Assembly (NCBI GenBank): GCA_004794655.1 | Contig: SMMW01000555.1 | Location: forward strand, 1,674,001 to 1,738,000 | Length of the DNA stretch: 64,000 nt | From: Marisa cornuarietis | Taxonomy: Eukaryota > Mollusca > Gastropoda > Architaenioglossa > Ampullariidae | Direction: 5' to 3' | Program-made: the position numbers and the translations under genes | Notes under the pieces: model-generated | The model's database searches: none | What the model saw: only the letters and a program-made list of their open reading frames with translations | Told to the model about the DNA's origin: nothing | In this document: positions 48,631-60,565 of the stretch, piece by piece | Numbering within the stretch: position 1 is the first letter of the stretch | Layout: every line of letters begins with the position of its first letter

Positions 48631-49495
48631 ACACAATGTTATCTGACCTGTACTGATATTGCAGTATTAGTGAACGGAAAGGTCCATTTCCAATGATTCA
48701 AGGGACTATGACCTATATTGTTGTGAGTCTTACTCAGTTGTTAGAAAAAGTTTCATCATTGCCAGTTGATTGCTGTCCATGGGCAGTGACATCCCACACT
48801 AATCTGCCTGAGGTGGAATCACACCAAGCTGTGGAAAATGTTTGTGGTAAAGAGATACCTCTACGACTGTTTAAAATCTCACGTTAATGGTGATGAAATT
48901 TGTATCAGACACTTAAACTCGTTAGCGTTACTCGGGCCAGTAGTACAATGGCGCCATCAAGTTATTTCGTTTGTCTAAAACAAATAATTCACAACCTTTG
49001 GTTGCACAACCAATTCCTAATCCCAGTATCTAATTATGTGCTTGTGTCTGTATATATGTCCTTATACACGTTTGTCTTGTATACGTGCCTGTGTTTGTGT
49101 CTGTATATGTGTCAGTGTCTGTATTGGTGACATAGAAATTTGCATAAGCAGCATGGCAGCCTTCCCTCTCCACCCTTTAATGGAAAAATACAACTGAGAT
49201 TGGCTACAAAGCAGCATCTTCTTTATCTTCTCCACTACATGGATTAGAACAATAAGGTGCAGAAATGTTTATATTGTGTATACCTTGTGACTAAAAGTTC
49301 TTAATTCTAGTAGGCTTGTGTGTGCGGGTCTTATAAACAAAAGCAAGCGGAAAACATGGTTGTGTTTGTAGTGAAAATGGCTACGTGTCGTAGAGAAAGC
49401 TCTTGTTAAAGTATTGCATATGTAGTAATAATAATAATAGAAGCAGCATATTATTAATGTATTTCCTGTTCCAATTATAATAATAATATTTATAA

Positions 49496-49942
49496 TAACA
49501 ACTGTATTGGAACGAATGTGTGTTAATGACGTCAAATTAATGGTCTCATTACGTATGTATGAGGTCAACAGATTTTTGACGTCAAAGAGCGGACATGTCT
49601 GTGTGGAGCTCACAACAAAAAACGACTGGTCGACAAACATTTGTAAGTAATCGAACAAGATTAACATTCTGATTCTACTATCTGATAGAAGTGAGAATGT
49701 AAAGAAAGTTGAGAAGAAAAGAACGTTTTTGAACGTCATTGTAACATCGCTGTGAGGCCAGTACAGACTTTCATAGCTGTGTGACAGTGCTCTTTTAAAA
49801 AGAAAAAGTTCATTCAGTGAAAACCGGCTGTGTAGAGGCAAGTGAGATTTATATTTGTGACGGTCCTCTTCTTTGGATTTTGTTCAAGTGCCGAGTCACT
49901 TTTGTGTTATTGTAGGATATTGTGTCGACGGGTTCTATCATA
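49496..49942. other. about 450-bp segment present only in unit 2
   Basis: At the matching place in unit 1 (about 36693) the sequence goes straight from atatttata to agtagacaag. The extra segment has two perfect TGACGTCA palindromes at 49527-49534 and 49577-49584. No inverted or direct repeats mark it as a transposon, so it may be a deletion in unit 1. Confidence 0.6.
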
Positions 49943-50821
49943 AGTAGACAAGCTTTTCTGTGAAACTGATGACGACGAGATAAAAATATTATTAATAATC
50001 ACCTTTATATTACAGTATAGTAACAGTAGAACAAGGACTAATAACTAATAAGGAAAAAGGACTAATAACAAAGTACAAAAACCAAGAAAAAGGCTGTGTG
50101 CAAAGAGTGACACTCCAAGACAGTACATAAAAATTACGATTTCTATAGAATCATTTTTATGAGTGTGATCAGCATCATTGGTGTCCTACCTGGGATGGGC
50201 TGGTAAAAGATTTTGACTATTTATTTATTAATTGTTATAACAGTCGTTTCTTGTTTAAAAGCCCCACTGGCAGATCGTTTGTTGTGTGTTGAAGGCAAGA
50301 ACGGGTAGAAATGTCGCAAGCCTAAGTTGTCAGGTAGTGACAGCGCACACATAAGCTATTTTTTGCAGTCGTTTTTGCGTTTAGAGTTTTCGAGACCGAA
50401 GGACGTTTGACATCTGGCACCAGCCGGAACCGTTGTGTGATCCTTGTGGTGTGACGGGAAAGCGTTTTGCTCGTTAGTGGTCAGTAAACCATGTTCAACA
50501 GCATTTTATGCTTCGCTGTTTTCCTGTAAAAAAAATCGACAGAGCAATTAAATAGACATCACAGAATGAAAGTAAAACGACCTGTCCCATACTGCACCCC
50601 GACACACACAAACAAGGGGGAAAATCTGTGGGTGGCGCTATGTACATTTGTGTGGTCATGATGCAGCGCTCTGGTGACCGCGCTCACCCCGCTACTGCTT
50701 ACTTGCTACACGACAGGGGGAGAGTTATGATCATTGTAAACATAAAAGTTTGCTACTCTACCTGGTCACAAAAATGCTCACATCATCTAACAGTACTTTC
50801 TGACTACACTTATAAATTTTA

Positions 50822-50972
50822 GCTTTGACGAAACACACGACAAACAGCGCGTCATAGTTGTTCGTATTCCGCGCCGTACTGAGTGGAGACGTAGGCAGGA
50901 ATCGCTTTTAAACTGGCCACTGGCTGAAGGGTTAAACACAGGGATTGTGTAGTGACTGCCAGCAACATAACA
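50822..50972 (-). pseudogene. relic of C4-like exon 3, 5' half (unit 2)
   Basis: Same relic as 37795-37969, with a further deletion of about 25 bp that removes the GANYL region and a mutated acceptor. Confidence 0.8.
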
Positions 50973-52460
50973 TTTTACACATCAAACTACAAACTCTTAA
51001 GTGGATCAATTAGAAACCTCTCAATGATTATTAATGGTATATCAAAAGACCTGTAAGTTTTTGTAGTCAAGGTTTCACAGAGCTAGAACAAATATTTTAT
51101 GTAATCATAGACTTCAAATATTACTTACTATTATATTGTAATGATTGACTGTTTGAGTAAACATACATGTTATTCTCTATGTAAATTAATAGTTTTATTA
51201 ATGTTGAATGTGTTACTTAACATACATTTTAACGTGTAAGTAAGTGTTCTGGTTAAAGTATATGAGTGCACAGCCCTACACTTACACATGCCACCTTTCA
51301 CACACCCCTCATCCTTCACACGCCAACAGGCACGTACTAACGCACACAGATATAAAAAGATGAACAAGAGGATGACATAGTATGTGAGCATGTATGCATG
51401 TAAACATCTACAGACTCAATAAAAAGATAAGCAAATTATTCGCACACATTCTGACCTTAAACTTTTATCTTTTCATATATGTTTTAAGGAAAATCTATCG
51501 ATGTGCAACCTCTACCTCCTCTTCATGCATTTCTTTCTTCTCTATCCCTTTCATTCGTGGAAAATGAATCACACCTTGTTACACAAGATAAATATTGTGT
51601 AAATGCTCTAGTCTTGACGGCAACCAGCTGTTATGTCTGAAACATTCAAGTCCAAATATTTTATCTTTATTTCTTCCTGAAATAGCTGAGCTAATCAGTG
51701 AAAATAGGAATACAAACACCAAACGTATACAAAATAAAAAGCACTATGCACTCGGTTATCAACTAAACATGCATCACATTTAACATAAGAGAATAAACTT
51801 AAGGAAAGACTCACTATAAAATGATGTGTCGGGATTTCCGAATTTTTGTTTATAGTGTTGGAAATAAGTGGTATGGATATAAACTTTACAGAACCGCTTG
51901 GTTCGTCTCTTCCATCTGCTGCTGGGTGGTAGGAATAAATCTCTGGTAGCAGACCACCAGGATTTTACCATCTAAACAAGCGTGTTTAATTAAAATAAAA
52001 AATAGAAATGTTTTCAATCTTATTAGTCCATAACTTGACCATTTCATTTCCTTTGCATTTTTAAAAACAAAATTCCTCAGACTTGAATTACAAAACCGTA
52101 CTTTTCCTTCATTCTGTACTCATCTTTTAACGCTGAGGAAGACCACTTCGTTAGGCACCCAGCCTGCAAAGCTAGTTGGCTAGTAGTGGGCCCTACAACA
52201 GGTGGACCACCTGTACGAGGGCAATAGGCTGTCCCGCTGCGCAACACGCGGTGCGAGTACGTGGTCTGCCCGTTGGCGACACGATGGTCGGTAACCCCGT
52301 TAAGCAACTAGCGATGCGCTTGAGGGGCTTCCACCGATCTACGCTATTTCAGCTGAAGTGGTTCGAGTACCGCTACGCGCCGAGCGATGCGCCTGACAGG
52401 CTTTGTGACCTGCTTTTCTCGCGCGCATGGAAAGACAATTCTTTCGTCCTTTGATCTCCT

Positions 52461-53089
52461 TCGTGGTAAGTCCGTTTACGCACAACAAATTTACTTACAG
52501 TTTTTAAAAATTATTTAATTTAATACAAGTATTATTTAATTTGAAGACAATTATTTAAGTGCATTTCTGGAGATTTTATCATTTGAAGAGCCCTGAATAG
52601 TCATTTACCGCGGGGTAGCTTTGTGCAAAACGTGTACGGACTTTACGAAGAATCCTTTCGTGACAAACTTATGAAATTGCTGAATTTGATCTGACGTGGG
52701 AAGACGTATTTTCTCCTACTCTTTTCGCTTTATTCAATTGTTTTAAGGATTCACAAATTCATCGTCTTTAAAATTTCAGACGTCTCAGATAAGTATTTTA
52801 TATCGTAGTATTGACTTTGTGCGTTGTTGCTAGTAGTGAAGATAGGCCTACTTTTTTTTTAAAAATATAATCACAGCAACCATTTTATTGCGTGCAAGTT
52901 TTCTAGCCTATATTTAGAAACACTTTAAGATGGCATTGCCATATTGGACAATGAGGAGAAGAATTTCAAAGAGAGTAAATTAACATATGAATAATCCACA
53001 TTCCTGGCATTGGACAGTTGTCAGAGAAAGTGAAGATTTGGCTACGTCATCATTTTCAGCGATTATTATTTTACTTAACTTTTCAGATC
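52461..53089. other. non-coding within the insertion
   Basis: AT-rich, nothing recognised. Confidence 0.4.
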
Positions 53090-55660
53090 AAGTATATTTA
53101 CTCCTGCATCGGGGAAATGGGGGATAGTTTTGTTATTTTGATGCGCAGCATGTTGAGGAGAATATTTTCAACACTCCTTGCACTCTAGTACAATTTAACA
53201 AGAGCCAAGGTGAAAAAATGATAAAGTGCACCCCGAGGAGTAATGCTGAGTGTGTTTGCTTTACTGTGTTTGTGGAAAATATTTGCAGGATGTGAAAATT
53301 GAAATAGTTTTGCACTGCATCAAAATCATTATAAAAGCATATAGATAATGATATATATGATAAGAAACATGAATGTTTAATAGTTTGATCAACTGATGTG
53401 GCTTACTGTGGGTAGGTGCCTCAAGCTGATGTTTGATTGATTAATGAGTGCAAAAGTTAAAGTACACAAAAAACATACAGTATATTAATAAGTGAGTGGA
53501 TTTATCCCCAAAGTACTTCATAATCACAGTAGTTTGCTGAATTTGGGATACATGCAGTGGTGTTTCCCCCCTCCCCCCAGAAAGGAAAGGTAGAAAGAAG
53601 TTACGGCTTCTGTTGTTGGGGCCTTTTTTCTCATTTATATCAGAGGATAGAACTTTTCTGATTGTTTTCTGTCTTTGTATAAAGTTGGTTTTTTTCTATC
53701 AAATTACAGCTGCAGTCTGGAAACAATTTCCACAAGCCACAGAAAAGGAAATGAATACTGTAACATGTAGATGGTTTATTAGTGCCAGGGACAGGGACGT
53801 CGAGGTCATAACTAACACTTTTTTGTGGAGTATTCATTAGACTAACTCAGGTGGTGCAGTGGTTGGAACTTTAAGGATAGGCTATCGCAGGTTCACTAAC
53901 AGTTCTTTCTTTGCATGGTATTCCTGTTATACAGCTTTAATTGCTCTATGTGAAACTAGTATAAAATTCAGTTTTCTCCCCCCTCTTTGTGGTATTAAAC
54001 CTGTGGTCATTGACCTTGACCTTATAATGCTAATATTTTTAGATAGCTTAAGATTTTTTTTATGTTTAAAGTAAGAAATTCTTCATAGAGCATCACTAGT
54101 AAATCTGTCAGAAGAAAGATGCCAGCAGCTGTATTTACAAGAAATATTTTAGGCAGGGATTTATCCCCAAAGTGCTTCACAATCAAAGTAGTTTGCTCAG
54201 TTTGGGATACATGCAGTGGTGTTTCCCCCACCCCACCCCAGGATGGTAGAGAAGTTACAGCCTCTGTTGTTGTGACCTTTTTTCTTTTATATCAGAGGAT
54301 AGAACTTTGCTGATTGTTTTCTGTCTTTGTATAAAGTGGGTTTTTTCCTTTCAGAAGATTTGAAAAGACTATAGGAGGATCGTTATATGAAGAAAGAAAA
54401 TGGTATGTTCTGCAGCAGCTATTTTTATTTGGTTTACTTTTTATTAATAGGGGTGTCACTGTTTTTTTTCAAGATCACTGCCTAACAGTGCCTTGACGGC
54501 ATGCATTGCCATGAGCTTTTAGTCACATCTCAGTACTGTAGCATTTTACTTACTTTCCAGATCAAGTATTTGTCCTTCAATGGGGGGATAGTGTTGCCAC
54601 GTTGGTGCTCAGCATGCTCAGAAGAATGTTTTCAACACCCCTTGCACTACAGTACAATTTCACTGGAGCTAATGGGAAGTTACAATACTCTCCGAGTACG
54701 AGGAGTAATGATGGGTGAGTTTGATTTACTGTGTTTGTGGAAAATATTTCCAAGATGTGAAAATTTAACATTGAAAATGCTTTGCACTGCATCAGTATCA
54801 TCATAAAGGCATATGGATAATGAAATATGATAAAGAAATATGATAAAGAAATATGAATGTTTAATAGTTTGATCAACTGACGTGGCTTATAGTGGGTAGG
54901 TACCTTAAGCTAATGTTTGATTTATTAAAGATAAAGTACACAAAAAACATTTAAAAGTGAGGGAATTTATCCCCAAACTACTTCACAATCACAGTAGTTT
55001 GCTGAGTTTGGGATACATGCAGTGGTGTTCCTCCTGCCCCAGGAAGGTAGAGAAGTTGCAGCTTCTGTTGTTGGGATCTTTTTTCTTTTATATCAGAGGA
55101 TAGAATTTTGCTGATTGTTTTCTGTCTTTGTATAAAGTGGGTTTTATTCCCTCTCAATTTACAGCTGCAGTCTGGAAAACATTTCCACAAGCTATATACG
55201 AAGAATAGTGTGGCACGTAGGTGGTTTATCTGTCCCAGGGACAGGGACGGTGGGCGACATCGGCACATTAAAGAACTACTGGTAGGAAGTGGTCGTAACT
55301 AACCCTTTTTTTAAAGTTTGTGAAGTATTCATTAGACTAACTCAGGTGGTGCAATGGTTGGAACTTTAAAGATAGGGTATCGCAGGTTCACATACTGTTC
55401 TTTGTTTGCATGATGTGCCTGTTATATAGCTTGAATTGCTGTATGTGAAACTTGTATAAAATTCACTTTTCTCACCCATCTCCCTGGTATTATCCTGTGG
55501 TCATTGACCTTATAATGCTAACATTTTTATATATCTTTAGAAGTTTTGTATGTTTAAAGTAACAAATTCATCATAAAGCATCCCTTGTGAATCTGTCAGA
55601 AGACAGATGCCAGCAGCTGTATTTACAAGAAATATTTTAGACAGGTTTACACACATAATA
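53090..55660. repeat. imperfect tandem repeat, unit about 1.47 kb
   Basis: Blocks recur in the same order at 53090/54560, 53836/55330 and 54119/55610. The block beginning tttatccccaaag recurs three times (about 53503, 54160 and 54967) because of a nested duplication. A stretch with tRNA-like boxes (ggtggtgcagtggttggaac and gcaggttca) occurs at 53845-53900 and 55340-55395, so the unit includes an old SINE head. No gene recognised. Confidence 0.75.
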
Positions 55661-56340
55661 TAATCACTACAATATTTAGTTATGTAGGAAGTGGATACTA
55701 AGTCACCTATCATATAATGAATAGCAACTCATGGTAATATGAAATATATATGGCTCCAAATAATGAGAATGCTGCTAGCTGTCCTGACATGTGCTCTCAT
55801 ATCTCTATTTTACAAAAGAAAGATACATCCAGAAAAAAATTTCAGTTCCATCCCAAGAGTTTCATACCACCTCATACCTTTCAGTTCCATCCTAACCGGC
55901 TTGACAGCTCTCGTGTTCCACATTTATTTCTTGTTATACTTGGTTGTAAGTAACTGCAGTTGATTTTCAGTTTGTGCCAGTATTTTCGTCATTGACTGAG
56001 CTTTAGTTTCTTTAGTTTCTGCTGTGTTTTGTGGTCGACCGTAGGAATCACGCAGACTTTTGTTCTTCACCAATTTTTGGGAGCGGTGCCATGTCAGCCA
56101 TTACTGTTCAGCTTCAGCGTTCTGTATGTACGGAAACCATGCGAACCTCTTCTTCCAATATTTTGTTAGAGTGTAGTTATTTTAATTATGACTGACACTG
56201 TTGTACAGGACAATTATTCTTGTTTCACTGTGTCTTTTTTTTCCAACTCCGTCGTTCATGTTTCCAGATCTATTGCTTCATCTACAGCTACAGACTTTGC
56301 ATTTCCTTTGCGATAATGTAGATCTTTGCTCAAGATCTTC
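55661..56340. other. non-coding within the insertion
   Basis: Short frames only, no recognised domain. Confidence 0.4.
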
Positions 56341-56475
56341 TATCTAAGATTTCCTGGGGATTTGTTGCTCAACATGCTCAAGCTGCTCATTCTGCCCTTG
56401 ATCCTGTCCAGCCTGGTGACGGCGTTGGCCACGCTGGAAAAGAAAGCTTCCGGCAAACTGGGGCTGGGCATTTAA
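56341..56475 (+). pseudogene. orphan fragment of an SLC1 glutamate/neutral amino acid transporter
   Basis: The frame reads [20 protein letters not shown] then [20 protein letters not shown] and a TAA. This is the early transmembrane block of the SLC1 (EAAT) family, where FPGE(L/I)xxRMLKxxILPLIxSSL...ALxxLD...SGKxG is highly conserved. The neighbouring blocks of the family (the VVYYMTTT segment after, more helices before) are not seen. A possible acceptor (ctaag at 56342-56346) precedes it, but there is no donor. It looks like a captured or duplicated exon piece rather than a working gene. Confidence 0.72.
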
Positions 56476-57337
56476 CAACTAATGGTCCTTAGCGACAGCT
56501 GCCACTCTCTCCACGGCGACATCTGTGTAGAGAAGTTTTCTTACGACATCATGGTCGATGATATTTTGACTAACAGCGATGGAAATGCTCATTGACAGTG
56601 ATTAAATGATCAGTGCTAACTCCAGCTCTACACCTTAGAAATACGACACTGGATCCCCAGCAAAAAATTAAAGCAAGGAATAATAATTATTTCGCAATAA
56701 GAATTAAACAGAAGAAAGATTAACAAAGAGACAAACAGTCGTTAAAAGCTGAAGAACTAAGATCCTAAGATAAACAGTTCCGCTGCGGTCAAAGCCATCG
56801 GAAAACTGATATTACACCTGTCCATCGGCAGCCTAATGCCCGCGCTGTGAACCGTCCTCAGATTTAGTTTAGCCGAGTCAAGGACAAAACTAGCCCTTTG
56901 CAACCTCCAGAGAGATGGAGCATGTGATCTTAAAAAAAACAACAACAAACAAAACGATTCTGTGCAGCAAGCGCGCAAATACTGCCCACGTGCGGTCGCC
57001 CACATGTGAGGCCATGCACTTTACCACACGACTGATGTCTTTTCAATTCATCGTATTTCTTGAAGGAGGCAACAATGCTCACCCTAACTGCGTGCTCTGG
57101 GCGTCTTGAGTTCACTCACTGTGACTGCATCTGCTGACATTCGTCGAATGGTTTGCTCACAGCTGTAGACTCCGCCACACCATGACTCTCAATGTTATCC
57201 TTTAGATGTTATGTTCATGCTTGTGTGCAGTATTTTCTTTTTCTACCTTGTATTTTTGTTTGTTGCAATGTCTCTGTATAATTGTTTGTTAATAAGCTTG
57301 GTCTTTGTTTGAACATGGTCTCTATGTCATTTTTTTT
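56476..57337. other. non-coding within the insertion
   Basis: Nothing recognised. The frames at 56757-57005 and 56930-57115 have no known domain. Confidence 0.4.
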
Positions 57338-57412
57338 TGAAAGCGCATTGAGTCGACTCTGGGGTTGAAAATTGCGCTATATAAATCTACTTTAATAAAT
57401 TTAATAAAGAGG
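57338..57412 (+). mobile_element. 3' tail of an L2-like LINE or dependent SINE
   Basis: gaaagcgcattgagtcgac followed by gcgctatataaat and a short TTTAATAAA repeat is the usual 3' end of L2-clade elements. Only the tail is clear. Confidence 0.65.
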
Positions 57413-57802
57413 GCAGTAACCTTATCCCTTTGATTGCACCACATAAAAGCTTAATTATTTATGCCTTCAATTTATTTTTCAAATTCTGGCTCCTTCAGCA
57501 GATTGCCTGGTGGTGCCCAGTGAAGATTAGCTGCCCGGGGTTGTCGTCTTGGATATACTTCACTGCATGTGACATCTATTTACAGAACTGCCGCAATATA
57601 GCCTTAGTTGCTGACTTGGCAAGAACACCCAGTTTACCCTTCCCCCTTTCTCCCCAGCAGCCCCATAGAGAAAAATAAATAATTTTGAATTGTCATTTGC
57701 TTGTTGGTATTGGTATTCTAAGTGTGCTAGAAATTGGTATGCTGCTGTGTAAATGATAGAATGCTGTGTGGTGTCATGGTGTGCTTGTTCATGTAATTTG
57801 GT

Positions 57803-57985
57803 GCTGTGGAGGTTGGCAGACCACTAGTTGGTGGTATGAAAGCGGTGGAGAGGGTGGTATTCTGGTGGTTAGAAAGTGGTGTGGAGGTTGGCAGACCACC
57901 TGATGGTGGTTTGGAAGTGGTGGAGAGATGGACAAGCCCACCTGTTCGTGGTATGGAAGTGGTGGAAAGGGTGGTATTCTGCTCG
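57803..57985. repeat. GGTGG-rich minisatellite, unit about 78 bp
   Basis: gtggaggttggcagaccac occurs twice about 77 bp apart, with ggtggtatgaaagcggtgg-like and gtggtattctg phrases repeating between. Long frames on both strands are by-products. Confidence 0.75.
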
Positions 57986-58329
57986 GATTTTGATAGTCTA
58001 ACCACTAAGGGCCAATGTGATCACCACTTACACAAACCTACGATGGGCCGAAGAGTGGCTTCACCATTTAGGGCCAACTTTAAGCCAACTGTGGGCCGAG
58101 GCTTGGGCCATGAATTTTTGCAGTTTGGCGCGCTAAAAAGAAGCTCGCTTTAGAAACTGCATTAGTTATTATTTTCCACAACGCACGGAGTAAGTTCTCG
58201 TTTTGAGATCAGGCCGCTAGACGAGGATATGAGAAAGTTTGAGATTCAGTGCTCGTGCGACGCGTGCCGTTCTCGCCGTTCTCGTTGCCGCACACGTCTC
58301 CCTACGCGTCGTGGATCTCAAACTCTCTA

Positions 58330-58490
58330 TTATATTGGCGCAGCCCCCAGCAGGCATTTTGTCGACATGGCGAGCACCGCAGGCCGCCACATCAGCTGAT
58401 GGAAGAGCCTGGTCTGTGTGAGCCCTTGACCGGCTTGCCGCTGCTCTTCAGCATCTTGTCCACGCAGATGAAATCTGAGGGAATTCAGAT
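58330..58490 (-). pseudogene. relic of a C4-like paralogue, 3' exon part (unit 3)
   Basis: The minus strand reads DFICVDKMLKSSGKPVKG, aligned with the relic at 39355-39530. No intact flanking exon. Confidence 0.48.
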
Positions 58491-58869
58491 CGCATTAATT
58501 TATTGCAGGAATATATTGACAAATACTTTATATGTGAGGAGCTTGAAGACATTTGTCAGGAGAAAAGTCTCAGTGTAGCCAGAATATTGGAAACTTCGTG
58601 GTATGAATAGAATTTACTTTACGTGTCTCTGCCTCCACCGGCCAGTGTTTTTCGTCATCGATAACCCTTTTCACGCATTAAAACACACAAATCATGCAAA
58701 CAACAACGCACAGAAGGCCAGTATTATCTCATGTATCTCCTGAAACCATTATTTATCCATTGCTGTAGTCTCTGGTTCAACCAAGCAAAAAGAAAGATGT
58801 AAGCAATCTCATTCCGACTGAATGCCAGAGGCGAACTTTTGTCACAAGCTCATATATATATAATTTTAT

Positions 58870-59173
58870 TGTTTCTCTTATTAATAGATCTTTTTTCTCT
58901 CTACAATAACACTTGAACCTACTACGTGATATAAATATTTAGCTTTTCTGTTCTTCCAAAAACAGTTGTTGCAGAGGTTAACCGTAGTATACCAGTACGG
59001 TGTGTACTCGATAACAAAGTCTTTATATTGACCTTCGATGTCACTTCCGAATTTAAAACAGGACTACCGCTATCTTGAATATGTAACAAGCAGTCATCAT
59101 CCTGTAAACACAATAAAATGGCAAATGTTGAACAAAATAAGATGTACATAACAAGATAAGCAAAGTTACCCAT
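58870..59173 (-). pseudogene. small repeated putative exon, frameshifted copy (unit 3)
   Basis: Starts MGNFAYLVMYILFCST, then DDDCLLHIQDSGSPVLNS. After SKVN it lacks the one extra base seen at 40522-40905, so the YWYT/CNNCFWKN half is out of frame. Confidence 0.5.
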
Positions 59174-60278
59174 ACTTATGGATTTTAGATAACCAAGAGA
59201 TCACGGTAAAGAAGGCAAACACTTCAGTGGATTTAGATCTTCCATAAGTAAGATTTCATACTAATGAAGCAAATAATTGTATGTTTTAAATAAGCAAGGA
59301 CTTGGTTAATAGTGCAACAAATCAATACACCTACGCTAATTATATTGTTGACATCAAAAGTCTCGTTGAATTCCGTCTTCGCGCTGTGCTTCAGAACGTC
59401 TGGTAGTAATCGTGTTCGCCGAACTAACAGCAGATAACTTCGCAAGAGACTAAGCGTTAGTCTCAACAGACAGTCATCAGCTTACAGATATACACGTCTG
59501 TGGTGGGATGTGCTCTTTGTTGGATTTTGTTATAGTGACCTGTGACCTTACTCTTTAAAGAAGACCTACTTTTCTCAGGAACTGATAACGACGAGAGAAC
59601 GAGGGAGATAATTACTGTATCCCAAGAGTGATATTCCAAAACAAGGGGTAAAAAGTTTGATTTCTTGGGAATCATTTTCTTGAGTGTGATCAGCATCCTT
59701 CGTGACAATGACGTTACGCAGTTCAAACTCCCTATTGTTGTATTATTTGTTCAAAAGCATAGGTAGAACAGCGGCACGTTCTTGGGAAGCCACATGACTG
59801 TGTGACGCAAACCTAGATATTACATTACACCATGACGCATAAGAATTTTGAGACTCCTTATGTAAAAAACATTAATATTCAAAAAAGTCACATCGTGTGG
59901 TGTAACTTTGCCCGACGCGGTCTAATTCAAGTGATAATCCACGCAGAATACACCACAAGGTAAATTAATGTATTTGGTCGGCATAGGGTGCTTAGCGTTT
60001 CCCCGAAATTCAGAGGAGATCTCTCAGAAAAAGATAGACCTACAAAGCGCCAGCGAAGATTTGTAACGGACGTTGACAGCCTCTCTACCGAAGGGTAGTA
60101 GCTGAATCAGTGCCTACACTGGGGGTCAAGCATAGAAAAGCTAGACTCTGGATTCAGCGGACATCTCTGAGACACTACAGACCATCACAGCGGTAACTAA
60201 AGGTGCTGAATCGAAATAGATTGGGGATTGACCTTAGCGAGGCTGTTCTCAAGTCATGATCTACTGTGCTCCTCTTGG

Positions 60279-60565
60279 ATTATAATGCTCTAATTCGTTA
60301 GTTAGGATGGACTTCTTCTGTGCTATCATTCATCTGCCTTGAGTATAATCTTCTGATGATCAGTTTGGCTGAACATCGTCCGTGCTGACAGTTCATCTGC
60401 TTTAGATATAACTCCCCGGTCATCAATTCGGGTGAGCTTGTATGCTGTCAGTTAACCTGCCTTAGATGTAACCTGCCGATCATCAGTTACAGAGAACTTC
60501 TATGCAGACGATTCACGTGCCTTGGTTGTAACCTTGGGATCGTCATTTCGAGTGGACTTCTCTAC
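60279..60565. repeat. 60-bp minisatellite, about 5 diverged units
   Basis: Each unit has the frame TATAAC...GATCATCAGTT...GAACTTC..TGCTG..AGTTCATCTGCCTTAGA. Units begin near 60279, 60341, 60404, 60464 and 60524. They diverge by roughly a quarter of positions. It lies in the block inserted into unit 3. Confidence 0.75.

Larger units (their letters stand above)
38816..51627. repeat. segmental repeat unit 2 (about 12.8 kb)
   Basis: Same order as unit 1: relic, small repeated exon (here two tandem copies), spacer, intact C4-like gene, SINE fragment, second relic. Differences from unit 1 are the lack of the LINE tail block, the lack of the 149-bp MITE, a 164-bp deletion near 47240 and about 450 extra bases at 49496-49942. 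Confidence 0.85.
52158..58119. other. 6-kb insertion splitting unit 3
   Basis: Comparison with units 1 and 2, which read aaggcagtttgtcg without interruption, places the junctions at ttaggca/cccagcc and ttttt/gcagtttgg, with GCA on both sides as a possible 3-bp duplication. The ends show no obvious inverted repeats. The left end (to about 52460) is GC-rich with repeated gcgatgcgc-like words, and the right end is rich in ggcc and gggcc words. Confidence 0.6.

Noticed and set aside
52158..58119. Helitron as the source of the 6-kb insertion
   Set aside because: Captured gene fragment would fit, but the junctions lack TC...CTRR ends and A/T target context.
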